DNA of 64,000 bases from Sporolactobacillus pectinivorans (GCF_002802965.1 NZ_NXGA01000001.1:2068102-2132101); one strand, 5' to 3'. Shown: positions 17,115 to 26,427, counted from the first letter of the stretch. The notes: generated from the letters alone by a model not told the origin. Program-made: numbers and translations.

Positions 17115-17255
17115 ATGAAAAGAAAATTGTCATATTTGCAACTTTTAAGAACAAATAAATCAAAGATTTTAGCAGACAGCGACGAGCTGGACAGGATAGA
17201 CACTATAATTGATCAGAGACGTACAAATGGAAATCAGAAAACAATAAAAAAATGA
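17115..17255 (+). CDS. FbpB-type small basic protein, 46 aa
   Basis: ATG with GAGGATGAG upstream. The sequence (RKLSYLQLLRTNKSKILAD, DELDRIDTIIDQR) follows the pattern of Fur-regulated basic proteins of Bacillus (FbpA/B/C), which act with the small RNA FsrA in iron sparing. A TATAAT -10 lies at 17,075-17,080. I do not see a clear Fur box, so iron control is not shown. A second relative sits at 46,438. Confidence 0.6.
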   Translation: MKRKLSYLQLLRTNKSKILADSDELDRIDTIIDQRRTNGNQKTIKK

Positions 17256-17301
17256 AGGTAAGAGGGAGGCTGCAAAGTGTGCGGGTTCCTTTTTCGTATA
17301 C

Positions 17302-17325
17302 AAAAAAACCGGTCACATTGACCGG
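17302..17325 (-). terminator. Intrinsic terminator of the deacetylase gene
   Basis: CCGGTCA-ATG-TGACCGG followed by seven T on the minus strand. Confidence 0.8.
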
Positions 17326-17344
17326 CGAAACAGAGAACCCGGTT

Positions 17345-18130
17345 TTATTTGTTTAAAATCTGATCCAAACCGAAATTATAGAGATCATCATATTTCTTAT
17401 CGTTTTTTAATAAATCATAAAGTGTAACAAATTTGTATCCACGGCTTTGCAGGGTGGGAATGATGATTTTAAGGGCAGCTACAGTCTGTTTCCGGTTTCC
17501 TCCCGAATCGTGCAGCAGAATAATATCACCGCTCTTTATATTTGTCAGGACGTGACGGACAATCCGTGAAACCCCTGGTTTGGACCAATCTTTGGGATCT
17601 TGATTCCAAGACCACAGAATGATTTCGAAATGATTTTTTTCAGATATAAGGACCGTTTGTGCATTAATATCTCCTCCTGGCGGACGAAGAAGCCTGATTC
17701 TTGGCGGCCCTTGATACTGGTTAATCAGATCATCGGTTTTAGAAACCTCATTCAAAAAGAATGCGTTGGATTTTCCGTGGAGTGAAACATGAGAAAAGGT
17801 GTGGTTTCCCAGTTCATGACCTTCCGCGACCTCGCGTTTAACCAGATCCGGATAAGCCTGCATGCGTTTGCCGATCAGAAAAAAAGTGGCTTTAGCATGA
17901 TATTTCTTAAGTACATCCAGTACTTGGGGTGTATAGACCGGATGAGGACCATCATCAAAAGTTAAGGCAACGGACTTTTGATGATTCCGTACATCCCAGA
18001 CGACGCTTCCTCTGGGTTCATAATCAAAGCGGTCAATCATGGCGATTGCCGCTTTGCCAAAGATACATTGGAACAGCACAATGGTCAGGGCTAAAAAAAT
18101 GGGCGCAGCGCGTCTAAACCGGCACATCAA
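17345..18130 (-). CDS. Polysaccharide deacetylase (NodB domain), PdaB/PgdA type
   Basis: 261 aa. TTG or the ATG after it serves the AGGAG site. N-terminal basic stretch plus hydrophobic helix (residues 10-30) is a signal peptide or anchor. The NodB domain has all five motifs: TFDDGPHPVYT, NHTFSH (metal His pair), RPPGGDIN, WSWNQDPKDW and LLHDSGGNRKQT. The enzyme removes acetyl groups from peptidoglycan or related sugars outside the membrane. In spore-formers relatives act in cortex formation, but the substrate is not proven here. Monocistronic, with a strong terminator. Confidence 0.88.
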   Translation of the reverse strand: MMCRFRRAAPIFLALTIVLFQCIFGKAAIAMIDRFDYEPRGSVVWDVRNHQKSVALTFDDGPHPVYTPQVLDVLKKYHAKATFFLIGKRMQAYPDLVKREVAEGHELGNHTFSHVSLHGKSNAFFLNEVSKTDDLINQYQGPPRIRLLRPPGGDINAQTVLISEKNHFEIILWSWNQDPKDWSKPGVSRIVRHVLTNIKSGDIILLHDSGGNRKQTVAALKIIIPTLQSRGYKFVTLYDLLKNDKKYDDLYNFGLDQILNK

Positions 18131-18553
18131 GAGTCGTCTCCTGTTAGATCAATATGTGCTTTAGTATCTGCAAATAGGGTTTCATCATACAGAAAATAAG
18201 AAGACCGTTGAGGTAGCAGAATTTTTTATCACGGAACACGAAGGGATTTGATAAGGGAACATGGAATACTCTGTATCAAAGTGCAGAGTAACAGCAAAAA
18301 GGGATGGTAAAACTAGAAAAAAATACTATTGCTGAGAAGGTCAGCATTCAGATCGTTGATGCAAATGTTCTAAATGCCTGCAAATTACAATTTGTGGCTA
18401 GAAAATATTCTGAAATTTTAGATTGCTTTTCAAACTGACCAGGCTTCCTCTGTTTAGCAATTCCCTAACATATAGGACGAACGTATGTTTTACTTTCTGG
18501 CATACATCGAACGTATTTTCGTGTATACTAATGAAAAAAGGGGGATGAACAGC
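18131..18553. other. Spacer between divergent genes
   Basis: Contains a 44-codon plus-strand frame from ATG 18,304 with no properly spaced ribosome site. I see no other element. Confidence 0.4.
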
Positions 18554-18736
18554 ATGCATCAGGGCGATATAGTTGAAATTATCTATCAGGACAGCAACGG
18601 GAAATTTAGTCAGCGATATATCCGTATTATTTCTGCTTCCGGAACGTATGTAAAAGCTTATTGCTTTACACGTCATAAAATTCGCACGTTCTTAAAGGCG
18701 CGTATCTTTTCCGTGAAGCAAGTAAAAAGCGCCTGA
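18554..18736 (+). CDS. Small WYL-like domain protein, 60 aa
   Basis: ATG nine bases after GGGGG; longer upstream frames lack a ribosome site. The sequence (GDIVEIIYQDSNGKFSQRYI, then VKAYCFTRHKIRTFLKARI) reproduces the Sm-like beta core of WYL domains, with the final strand reading RIFSV. It lacks the helix-turn-helix of full WYL regulators, so it may be a stand-alone ligand-binding module. Assignment from pattern only. Confidence 0.55.
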   Translation: MHQGDIVEIIYQDSNGKFSQRYIRIISASGTYVKAYCFTRHKIRTFLKARIFSVKQVKSA

Positions 18737-18812
18737 ATTGCGGATACAGTAAGCCACATGTGTGAAAAATATCGTTGGGAGAGTCGGAGCAGGTGAAAGA
18801 ATTTTATTAAGC

Positions 18813-18917
18813 TCAAATCAAGAAACCGGCACAAAGAATCAAAACTAATGTTGCATATACCGTAATATTTTTGGACTCTGGTTTTTTATAAATGTCAAAG
18901 TCAGTTGACTTTGTCAC
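18813..18917 (-). CDS. Possible 34-aa tail-anchored protein
   Basis: GTG start without a good ribosome site. Polar head (TKSTDFDIYKKPESKN) then hydrophobic ITVYATLVLILCAGFLI. Layout like the 5,590-5,715 protein. Weak support. Confidence 0.3.
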   Translation of the reverse strand: MTKSTDFDIYKKPESKNITVYATLVLILCAGFLI

Positions 18918-18954
18918 ATAATTGCGAAAGGACGAGTTCCGAGAGAAGATCAAA

Positions 18955-19200
18955 TCAGCGTAATTTCTGCGGATTGTCTTCAAGCGTTGAAATCTGTTCT
19001 ATGATTTTACCGGCTGCAGCCAGTTCGTCAATGACAAGATAAGTACTGATTGCCGTTTCGTTGATCAATATATATTTTGTTGCCAGAAAATCTGATGCTG
19101 CATTGTCAAGACCTGACTTTCTAAACCTTTTTGCTGCTTCAATGCGTACTTCGTTCAGTTTTTGATACGTCTGTTCTTTCTCGTGTTTCACTTCAGTCAC
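18955..19200 (-). CDS. Unrecognised helical 81-aa protein
   Basis: GTG start with GAAAGAA just before it; a second GTG three codons in is an alternative. Charged helical protein without membrane segments (NEVRIEAAKRFRKSGLDNAA). About 60 bases downstream of the 19,258-19,596 gene on the same strand, so they may be co-transcribed. Confidence 0.5.
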   Translation of the reverse strand: MTEVKHEKEQTYQKLNEVRIEAAKRFRKSGLDNAASDFLATKYILINETAISTYLVIDELAAAGKIIEQISTLEDNPQKLR

Positions 19201-19257
19201 TTCTTTCAGTTTGAATCATACATATTTATACGATCATAATATTCACTGGAACACTCC

Positions 19258-19596
19258 TCAGCAGAAAATCAGAGATTGGCTCTTTCGCGCCGCAAGCTCC
19301 ATTCCTTCAGCAAGGGACAGCGCTTCCTGCAAATAATCTTCCTCATTCCACGAAGCAATAATCTCTCTTAATCGTGGAGCGACATGCCGGCACTCTTCGG
19401 CGGATAATTCACCTTCACAGTCGGAATGATTGAGCAGAGGAAGAATATCATCATTGAAATCGCTGAAAGACATATTGCCACCGAATCCCTCCATCTTATT
19501 TAGATCCATTCCGATTTCTCGGGCTAATTTAACTCTAAATTCGTGAAAAAGTCCATAGCACCAGTGTGCATCGCAATGACTGAAATTAATTCCCAT
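19258..19596 (-). CDS. Unrecognised 112-aa protein
   Basis: The second ATG is taken because AAAGGGCGG stands six bases before it. The N-terminus, GINFSHCDAHWCYGLFHEFR, is rich in His, Cys and Trp. The remainder is acidic and helical. The H-x-x-A-H-W-x-Y start recurs in small Bacillus proteins I cannot name. No signal peptide. Confidence 0.55.
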   Translation of the reverse strand: MGINFSHCDAHWCYGLFHEFRVKLAREIGMDLNKMEGFGGNMSFSDFNDDILPLLNHSDCEGELSAEECRHVAPRLREIIASWNEEDYLQEALSLAEGMELAARKSQSLIFC

Positions 19597-19706
19597 TTCC
19601 ATCCGCCCTTTTTAAATTGATTGATGTCGCGCCAGCATCTCAACCAACGCCTTGTTCCTTTATATAAAATAATTGGGCGATGAGCAAATGAACAAATGGT
19701 GGATTT

Positions 19707-20009
19707 TTAGTTCATTGAGGCACCGGATGATTCAAAATGATAGGAAATGGTGGAACCATCCGGATATTTTTCAAAATGTACGATTATTTTTTGGGGGATT
19801 ATTTTTTGTCCGCATTCTTTGGTGATCTGATGTTTCACTGGGATAAACATGTATCATCTGTGCTGCTCCAGCAGTGTAATTTATCGTTTCATAGAAATGT
19901 TCGAATGCACGGAAATTGTCTTCAATACTGAGATGTCTCTCCATAAAGCAACGGTTAATTCTTTCGCGATATCGCCGAAAATCACCTGGCTTTTATTGCC
20001 TTCGCTCAT
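19707..20009 (-). pseudogene. Small gene broken by frameshifts
   Basis: Begins at an ATG after AGTGAGGATCCT with SEGNKSQVIFGDIAKELTVA. It continues in a second frame (SIEDNFRAFEHFYETINYTA) and finishes in a third (KIIVHFEKYPDGSTISYHFE). Each segment is protein-like and they follow one another without overlap. Joined it would be about 100 aa. Family unrecognised. Confidence 0.55.
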
Positions 20010-20249
20010 AGGATCCTCACTTCGAAAGGTCATTGCTTAAAACTGACCAACTTCTAAACATTATCCATGTTTATATCGTACAATTCAGCTGCTTTATTAA
20101 GCATCATTTATTTTAATGAAGTAGGTTAGAATGCCAAATATACCTAAAAAAGTTTGTTCCAGAGTAAGTCCGAATATTAATAAAGGGCTGTTTGTGATAT
20201 CATGAGACAGTAAAAAAGCTCAGTTTCTTGGAACAAGAAAGGACGGACT

Positions 20250-20849
20250 ATGGGAACTCATAATGGACAAAGCCGTACATTCAGGCTTGTACTGATCAGC
20301 ATATTTTCAGCAATTATTATTCTGCAGAACTTTATCCCGTTCTTAGGCTACATCTATGTGGGCGCTTTTAGCCTGACTTTGATTCATATCACCGTGATTA
20401 TCATTGCTATTGCGCTTGGACCTTTAGATGGTGCAGTGATCGGGGGCATCTGGGGCCTGATCACGTTCATCAGGGCTTTTACCTTTCCCAGCAGCCCGGT
20501 TGCGCCACTCATTTTTACTAATCCGCTGATTTCTGTCCTGCCCAGGATACTTATTGGCGTGGTGGCGGGTTATACTTACCTGGCTTTAAGAAAAATGAAG
20601 CTGTTCGATGTTGGTTCTATGACCCTTGCTGCGTTATTCGGATCACTGACAAACACAGTACTTGTGCTCGGCCTGACGTATATTTTTTACCGTGTGCCCT
20701 ATGCAAATATCTATCATATGGATGTAACACGGGTTTTGCCCTTCCTTCTGGGTATTGTTTTCACAAACGGAATTTTTGAAGCGGCAGCGGCATGCGTGGT
20801 TTCCCCTGCAGTGGCCAAAGTACTGATGCAAATCAGGCAGAGGCGTTAG
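20250..20849 (+). CDS. ECF transporter S component, pantothenate-type (PanT-like)
   Basis: 199 aa, ATG after AAAGGACGGACT. Six hydrophobic helices of an energy-coupling-factor substrate-binding subunit. GYIYVGAFSLTLIHITVII and TNPLISVLPRILIGVVAGY resemble PanT-like S components of lactic acid bacteria, which capture a vitamin and hand it to the shared EcfAA'T module. The Ecf module is not in this window. Substrate assignment is tentative. A strong terminator follows. Confidence 0.8.
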   Translation: MGTHNGQSRTFRLVLISIFSAIIILQNFIPFLGYIYVGAFSLTLIHITVIIIAIALGPLDGAVIGGIWGLITFIRAFTFPSSPVAPLIFTNPLISVLPRILIGVVAGYTYLALRKMKLFDVGSMTLAALFGSLTNTVLVLGLTYIFYRVPYANIYHMDVTRVLPFLLGIVFTNGIFEAAAACVVSPAVAKVLMQIRQRR

Positions 20850-20896
20850 TAAACTTGTTGCACGAATAAGATTTGAATAAAAGACTCAATAAAAAA

Positions 20897-20930
20897 ACGG
20901 CCCCTGTCATTTGGGGTGCCGTTTCTTTTT
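20897..20930 (+). terminator. Intrinsic terminator of the ECF gene
   Basis: ACGGC-CCC pairs with GGGG-GCCGT across TGTCATTT, then TTCTTTTTG. Confidence 0.7.
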
Positions 20931-21048
20931 GTTGATCCAAGTATTTTAGGTCACGTGAATCCGTAGATAAACCTGCGTAGTGCTTTTTATAGGAGAGACT
21001 TTGCTCGGTTTTCTTTTTAATTAATTATGCTACAGATACATCACTTTT

Positions 21049-21483
21049 TCAGACTTGGGTTCTGGCCTTTCTGCGCTGGCGGTACTGCGACCATTGGAAG
21101 TGGATAAAGCAGCCAATGCAGAAGCCTAAAATGGCCACGAAGGCAGCTAAACCTACGATTGCTGTGAAAATATAGGCCACAATATGCCAATGGAGAAGAT
21201 AGCTGAAAAATCCAATAGTCAGGCAGGATACAGCGATAGTCTGGTTAAATTTTTGTTGATCAACGTCTTCGGGAATATATGAGGATACAGGCTTTTTCAA
21301 AAAGTGTTTTGCCAATTGCATCACAGGGTTGTAATGGAACAGGAGGCCAGAAGCTCCGGAGAGCAGCGGTAAAAGAAGAATCCAGTAAACTCCGGTTATC
21401 CATGTGGCAGCTACGCTGACAACAATGATCCATTGATTAGTACGGACAAGCGGGCGCGGAATAGATGGATGGCGCTGGGACAA
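21049..21483 (-). CDS. DUF4395 family membrane protein
   Basis: 144 aa from TTG, seven to eight bases after AAGGTG. Starts RPLVRTNQWIIVVSVAATW, then about four hydrophobic helices with FCIGCFIHFQW near the end. This is the DUF4395 pattern: small membrane proteins, often beside redox or sulfur genes, with a conserved C-x-x-C-like FCIGC. Function is unknown. Confidence 0.75.
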   Translation of the reverse strand: MSQRHPSIPRPLVRTNQWIIVVSVAATWITGVYWILLLPLLSGASGLLFHYNPVMQLAKHFLKKPVSSYIPEDVDQQKFNQTIAVSCLTIGFFSYLLHWHIVAYIFTAIVGLAAFVAILGFCIGCFIHFQWSQYRQRRKARTQV

Positions 21484-21487
21484 TTAA

Positions 21488-21703
21488 ATCACACCTTTCG
21501 TATATGAATATATTTATATTACGCTTTTCCGTGCGGCTTTTGAACTCTTTCGCACCCCGCGTCATGTAAAAAGTCTATTTTACGGTGACCCGGATAAAGG
21601 CACATATTCTAATGCAGCTATTATTGAAAATTTTAGGCGGCATTTTGATGCTTATCAGGAGATGGCCCTGCTCGCGGCAAGTGAAAAGAAACGCCGGCAA
21701 TAG
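21488..21703 (+). pseudogene. C-terminal fragment of an unrecognised protein
   Basis: A 71-codon open stretch without a usable start codon. It is protein-like throughout (FRAAFELFRTPRHVKSLFYG, AAIIENFRRHFDAYQEMALL) and ends with a lysine-rich tail. The 5' part appears to have been lost where the DUF4395 gene now begins. Family not recognised. Confidence 0.5.
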
Positions 21704-21871
21704 ATCGATACCGGATTGTCAGAAATTACAGTTGGTCTTGAAATGATTGTCGGCAGGAAAAGGATATTGTTCATTGATCATCCCTGATTTTGTAAGCACT
21801 GAATGTTTGTGAAGCAAAACGATTGATTTTGAATGAAAGCGTGTTAAAATAATGACGTGGAGGAAATGAAT

Positions 21872-22657
21872 ATGCTAGCTGAAGAACGACAGCAGATTAT
21901 TTTGCGGAGACTTGCAGAAGTCCATGTTCTAAAATTGCAGGATCTGGTGAAAGATCTGAATGCATCAGAATCAACAGTCCGCCGTGATCTGAAAGAACTT
22001 GAAGCCTGCCATCTGCTTCGCCGGGTGCACGGTGGGGCGTCGCTCCTGCAGCCAAGAAGTGAAGAACTGGATATGGAAACGAAAACATCCAAAAACGTTC
22101 AGCAAAAGAAAGCGATTGCTCGGATGGCTGCTGATCAGATCAGAGACAATGAATGCATTTATCTTGATGCAGGGACAACGACTTTGGAAATGATTCCATA
22201 TATTAGGGCTGCAAATGTAACCGTTGTCACCAATGGGCCTGCCCATGGCGAAGAACTGGCCAGAAAAAATGTGCTGTGCTATTTAATTGGCGGAATGATG
22301 AAACGGGCGACAAAAGCAGTGATTGGGAGCATGGCCGCCAACAATCTGAATCTTTTTCGATTTGATAAAGCATTCATTGGAGCGAACGGGATTGACGTTG
22401 CTATGGGTTTCACAACACCGGATCCCGAGGAAGCGGCTCTGAAAAGACAGGCGCAATTACTTTCCGCTCAGACTTTCGTAATTGCGGATAGCAGCAAGTT
22501 TTCTGAAGTGTCTTTCTGCAAAATGTTTAATGTGGATCAGGCAGTCATTATTACTGATATGTTGCCGGATGCGGGTGGTTCAGAGTTAGTGGGCAGAACC
22601 AAAATCTACTGTGCTGATTCGAAATCAGTCCTTGAATCAGAATCTGCAAAGTTTTAA
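21872..22657 (+). CDS. fruR: DeoR-family regulator of fructose uptake
   Basis: 261 aa; ATG eight bases after GTGGAGG, preferred over a GTG five codons earlier. N-terminal DeoR helix-turn-helix (RQQIILRRLAEVHVLKLQDL, ASESTVRRDLKELE) followed by the DeoRC sugar-phosphate-binding domain with DAGTTTLEM, GFTTPDPEEAALKR and VIADSSKF. In Bacillus FruR represses fruRKA until fructose 1-phosphate binds. Here it lies 165 bases upstream of fruA. The name rests on this linkage. Confidence 0.85.
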   Translation: MLAEERQQIILRRLAEVHVLKLQDLVKDLNASESTVRRDLKELEACHLLRRVHGGASLLQPRSEELDMETKTSKNVQQKKAIARMAADQIRDNECIYLDAGTTTLEMIPYIRAANVTVVTNGPAHGEELARKNVLCYLIGGMMKRATKAVIGSMAANNLNLFRFDKAFIGANGIDVAMGFTTPDPEEAALKRQAQLLSAQTFVIADSSKFSEVSFCKMFNVDQAVIITDMLPDAGGSELVGRTKIYCADSKSVLESESAKF

Positions 22658-22822
22658 ATGCAATCTGAGAAAGTTTTCAGCATTCCTGATCCGGTGGAAG
22701 GGTTCTTTTCCGAAGGATAGGAGAAGATGAGGAGTATAGCGTAATCTTTTTCCAGACGAATTTCAACGTGATATAGAACTATTGTTCTGTGTGTGACGTA
22801 AAAAACAGGGAGTGAAGTAGAG

Positions 22823-24721
22823 TTGAAAATAACGGATCTGATGATTGAACGCGCCATGGTCATGGACATGAAGGCGACGACTAAAGAGGAAGCCATTGAC
22901 GAGCTCATAGCCAGTCTGGATAAAAACAGACGGATTAATGATCCGAAGCTATTCAAGGAAATGATTCTCAAGCGTGAAGCAGAATCAAGCACGGGCATTG
23001 GCGAAGGAATTGCCATGCCGCATGCCAAGACCAAAGCAGTAAACGAAGCAACGGTTGTATTTGGACACAGCAAAAATGGTGTGGATTATCAGGCGCTTGA
23101 TGGACAGCCATCTTATCTTTTCTTTATGATTGCCGCACCTGAAGGCGCAGCAAATGTTCATTTGCAGACACTTGCAGCGCTCTCACGTCTTCTTATCGAT
23201 CAGGAGTTTGTTGATCAGGTTAAGAAAGCGGAAACACCGGCCGAGGTTGCAAAACTGTTTGATGAGAAACAGGCGGAGAAGGAAGAGAAAGAAAAAGCTG
23301 AAGAGAAAAAGACTGAACAGAGCAAACCGGACAACGGCAAGTTTGTTGTTGCCGTAACAGCTTGTCCGACCGGAATCGCTCATACTTATATGGCTGAAGA
23401 TGCGCTGAAGAAAAAGGCTGAAGAAATGGGTGTCTCCATTCGTGTCGAAACCAATGGTTCGGAAGGCGCGAAAAATGTTTTGACAACGGATGAAATTTCC
23501 CGTGCGGCCGGAGTCATCGTTGCAGCGGACAAAAAAGTTGAAATGGCGCGATTCGATGGCAAAAAAGTTTTGCAGACGCCAGTCAGTGATGGCATCCGCA
23601 AACCGGAAGAACTCATTAATAAAGCTTTAAACGGACAAGCCCCGGTTTATCATGCTGAAGGAGGGGCCGCTGAAGCAGAAACATCCGGTGGTGGCGGTTC
23701 AGTTTGGAGCAAAATTTATAAAGATCTGATGAATGGTATTTCTCACATGTTGCCATTTGTTGTCGGCGGTGGTATTCTGCTGGCTATTTCATTCATGTTT
23801 GAAAGACTGGGCAAAGACAACACTATTTTTCAGATGCTAAGTACAATAGCTGGTGGAAATACTGGTGCATTTCATTTTCTAATTGCGATCCTTGCAGGTT
23901 ATATTGCTGTAAGTATTGGTGATCGTCCGGCTTTGATGCCTGGTGTTGTTGGCGGATTCATGGCTTATTCATCAAACGCCGGATTCCTTGGCGGTCTTGC
24001 TGCCGGTTTTCTTGCCGGCTGGCTGATTATTTTGCTTAAGAAGATTTTCGCCGGGCTTCCGAAAACATTGGATGGTTTGAAACCTATCTTACTCTATCCT
24101 GTATTTGGTCTATTGCTCACAGGAGGTTTAATGTACTATATTTTTGATCCAATCTTCAAGTGGATCAACACGGGCTTAGTAGACGCTCTTGGTCACCTCG
24201 GTACGGGAAATGCTGTTCTTCTTGGTGTTGTTCTCGGCGGAATGATGGCTGTCGACATGGGTGGCCCTGTGAACAAAGCGGCATACACCTTTGCCATTGG
24301 CGTTTTCACAAGCGGAGCAGCGAATGGTGGTTTGATGATGGCTGCTGTCATGGCTGGTGGCATGGTGCCTCCGTTGGCGATTGCTCTGGCATCGACTCTC
24401 TTTAAGAATAAATTTACAGAAGATGAACGGAAAGCAGGAATTACCAACTACGTTCTGGGACTTTCTTTCATTACCGAAGGTGCGATCCCGTTTGCCGCAT
24501 CTGATCCATTACGTGTCATTGGATCCAGTATTGTAGGGGCTGCGGTTGCCGGCGGTCTGACCCAGTTATGGAGAGCTAATATTCCTGCGCCGCATGGTGG
24601 TATATTTGTTGTCCTGCTGAGCAATCATCCGTTCCTGTTCATTCTTGCAATTCTGATCGGAGCAGTGATTTCTGGACTGATTCTTGGGCTTTGGAAAAAG
24701 GATCTTACCGTGAAAAAATGA
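22823..24721 (+). CDS. fruA: PTS fructose-specific EIIABC
   Basis: 632 aa from TTG after AGGGAGTGAAG. EIIA (about 1-150) carries the phosphorylated His67 in GIAMPHAKT. A charged linker (KQAEKEEKEKAEEKKT) follows. EIIB has Cys181 in VAVTACPTGIAHTYMAE. EIIC (about 300-630) has the membrane helices and GGPVNKAAYTFAIGVF. The protein imports fructose as fructose 1-phosphate at the membrane. Next to fruR, but no fruK is found between or after them. A terminator follows. Confidence 0.92.
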   Translation: MKITDLMIERAMVMDMKATTKEEAIDELIASLDKNRRINDPKLFKEMILKREAESSTGIGEGIAMPHAKTKAVNEATVVFGHSKNGVDYQALDGQPSYLFFMIAAPEGAANVHLQTLAALSRLLIDQEFVDQVKKAETPAEVAKLFDEKQAEKEEKEKAEEKKTEQSKPDNGKFVVAVTACPTGIAHTYMAEDALKKKAEEMGVSIRVETNGSEGAKNVLTTDEISRAAGVIVAADKKVEMARFDGKKVLQTPVSDGIRKPEELINKALNGQAPVYHAEGGAAEAETSGGGGSVWSKIYKDLMNGISHMLPFVVGGGILLAISFMFERLGKDNTIFQMLSTIAGGNTGAFHFLIAILAGYIAVSIGDRPALMPGVVGGFMAYSSNAGFLGGLAAGFLAGWLIILLKKIFAGLPKTLDGLKPILLYPVFGLLLTGGLMYYIFDPIFKWINTGLVDALGHLGTGNAVLLGVVLGGMMAVDMGGPVNKAAYTFAIGVFTSGAANGGLMMAAVMAGGMVPPLAIALASTLFKNKFTEDERKAGITNYVLGLSFITEGAIPFAASDPLRVIGSSIVGAAVAGGLTQLWRANIPAPHGGIFVVLLSNHPFLFILAILIGAVISGLILGLWKKDLTVKK

Positions 24722-24770
24722 TCACTTTTTGAGTTCGTCGGTTTTGAAAAGTTGAAATTAAAAAATGAGA

Positions 24771-24807
24771 ATGAGGTCGATCTTTCGGGATTCGGCCTCA
24801 TTTTTTT
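24771..24807 (+). terminator. Intrinsic terminator of fruA
   Basis: ATGAGGTCGA pairs with TTCGGCCTCAT, followed by a T-run. Confidence 0.8.
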
Positions 24808-24934
24808 AGATTCGTTCGAGTAGCACTGTGGTGATTTTATGGACATGCAAGTTCATTTTGCTGTCGCATAGCAAAGCAAGTCTGTTTGTTCAAGACCTAA
24901 TTCATAAAAAAAGTTGGGTTGATATCTTTTGCAA

Positions 24935-25040
24935 CTCAGTTGATAAATTTTTAAGATCCGCTGATAAATTTCGAATGGCGCTGATAAAACCTTAAACCTG
25001 ACTCGGCTGGTAACCTCTCGGATCCTGTCGATAAAAATGT
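24935..25040 (-). repeat. Degenerate GCTGATAAA repeats
   Basis: TTGATAAATTT, GCTGATAAATTT, GCTGATAAAAC and GTCGATAAAAA recur at roughly 20-80 base steps. The strand is arbitrary. Short spaced repeats of this kind occur in Bacillus spacers; no role is evident. The rest of 24,808-25,197 holds nothing I recognise. Confidence 0.45.
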
Positions 25041-25197
25041 CGAACCTAGACTGCAGCTTGTGACGATTCAATTATCAGATAAATAATTGAAGAAACAATA
25101 GGGTGGGAAAAAATGATTTGGACGTTTATAAGGAAAATGAGTTAAACTGATTAATGGATGCAACGCAATGGATAACTATTGAAATCAGGTGAATGGA

Positions 25198-26097
25198 ATG
25201 CAGATAGGATTAGTAGGTTTAGGGAAAATGGGGTTTAATCTTGCCCTGAATATGGCGGATCATGGTTTTCAGGTCCATGCCTTTGACCTTTCGGCAGAAG
25301 CTGTTCAAAAAGCCGCAGACAAGGAGGGAATTGAGGGCTTTTCTTCTCTCAAAGATCTGGTTGGCAGTCTGACGAAACCCCGAGTATTCTGGATGATGGT
25401 ACCGGCAGGCGCGCCTACGGAACAAACATTGTTTTCTTTGATTGATCTCCTTGATAAAGATGATATGATATTGGACGGCGGCAACTCGAAATATACAGAT
25501 TCGCTTCGCCGCTATCAGCTTTGTCAGACGAAGAATATTTCGTTTATGGATGTAGGAACCTCCGGTGGGATGAGCGGAGCCAGAAACGGTGCCTGTGTGA
25601 TGGTGGGAGGTGACAGGAAGACATTTGACTATCTTGAGCCTCTGTTTCGGGCGATTGCTGTGGAAGATGGATACCTGTACACTGGTAAAGCGGGTAGCGG
25701 ACATTTTCTGAAGATGGTGCACAATGGCGTGGAGTATGGCATGATGCAGTCGATTGCTGAAGGCTTTGAGGTATTGCAGAAGAGCGAGTTTGACTATGAC
25801 AATGAAGCGGTAGCCAAGGTGTGGAATCACGGCTCGGTGATCCGAAGCTGGTTGATTGAATTGCTGGAGGATGCATTTTCAAAGGATGAAAATCTGGAAC
25901 AGCTGAGTGGAATCATGGCTTCCTCCGGAGAAGGTAAATGGACGCTGGAGACAGCTTTGGATATGCAGGTCCCTACACCCGTCATCGCCCTGTCCCTGCT
26001 GATGCGTTATCGGTCACTCGAGAGTGACACCTTTTCGGGGAAAATTGTCGCTGCGCTGCGCAATGAATTTGGCGGCCACGCTGTTGTAAAAAAATAA
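25198..26097 (+). CDS. gnd: 6-phosphogluconate dehydrogenase, decarboxylating (YqeC type)
   Basis: 299 aa; ATG six bases after AGGTG. N-terminal Rossmann fold (IGLVGLGKMGFNLALNMADH). Substrate and catalytic blocks DGGNSKYTD, DVGTSGGMSGARNGACVMVG, and Lys/Asn in GHFLKMVHNGVEYGMMQ. The length is that of the short class (about 300 aa) rather than the 470-aa enzyme, as in B. subtilis YqeC. It oxidises 6-phosphogluconate to ribulose 5-phosphate and CO2. zwf, the step before, lies separately at 49-50 kb. Confidence 0.9.
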   Translation: MQIGLVGLGKMGFNLALNMADHGFQVHAFDLSAEAVQKAADKEGIEGFSSLKDLVGSLTKPRVFWMMVPAGAPTEQTLFSLIDLLDKDDMILDGGNSKYTDSLRRYQLCQTKNISFMDVGTSGGMSGARNGACVMVGGDRKTFDYLEPLFRAIAVEDGYLYTGKAGSGHFLKMVHNGVEYGMMQSIAEGFEVLQKSEFDYDNEAVAKVWNHGSVIRSWLIELLEDAFSKDENLEQLSGIMASSGEGKWTLETALDMQVPTPVIALSLLMRYRSLESDTFSGKIVAALRNEFGGHAVVKK

Positions 26098-26237
26098 CTT
26101 TAAAGCGGATGTACAGATGAACACTAATCATAACAAATTCTCATCATGAATTTTACCTCCGCTTAATAATCAATTGGTATGATAATCACGAGAACGAGGC
26201 AAGATCTCCCTGTTTCTCACGTCATACTCCATTTTCT

Positions 26238-26263
26238 AAGGGCCTGTCGGGGGCCTTTTTTTT
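26238..26263 (+). terminator. Intrinsic terminator of the gnd gene
   Basis: AAGGGCC-TGTCGG-GGGCCTT then a T-run. Confidence 0.7.
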
Positions 26264-26307
26264 CTAATAAAAAAATATAAAATTTTAGCAGATTATAGTA
26301 TAAGCGA

Positions 26308-26343
26308 CCGAACATAAAACGCCATGTCCTTTGGCATGTTCGG
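26308..26343. repeat. Nested inverted repeat
   Basis: CCGAACAT and ATGTTCGG form an outer 8-bp stem; GCC and GGC form an inner one. No T-run follows. It lies in the spacer between convergent gnd and pyruvate oxidase genes, where no gene is seen. Confidence 0.5.
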
Positions 26344-26427
26344 AATTAGGACATTCATGGCCATCACAACTAAGGTTCAGCCTGCGCCAGAGGCTTGGCT
26401 TTGTCAAGTTTTCTTTATGTGAAAAAA

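Noticed and set aside
23130..23616. Several long frames antisense or shifted within fruA
   Set aside because: They follow from codon bias in fruA; no starts with ribosome sites.
24935..25040. GCTGATAAA repeats considered as a CRISPR array
   Set aside because: Units are far too short and irregular, spacers vary and no cas gene is present.
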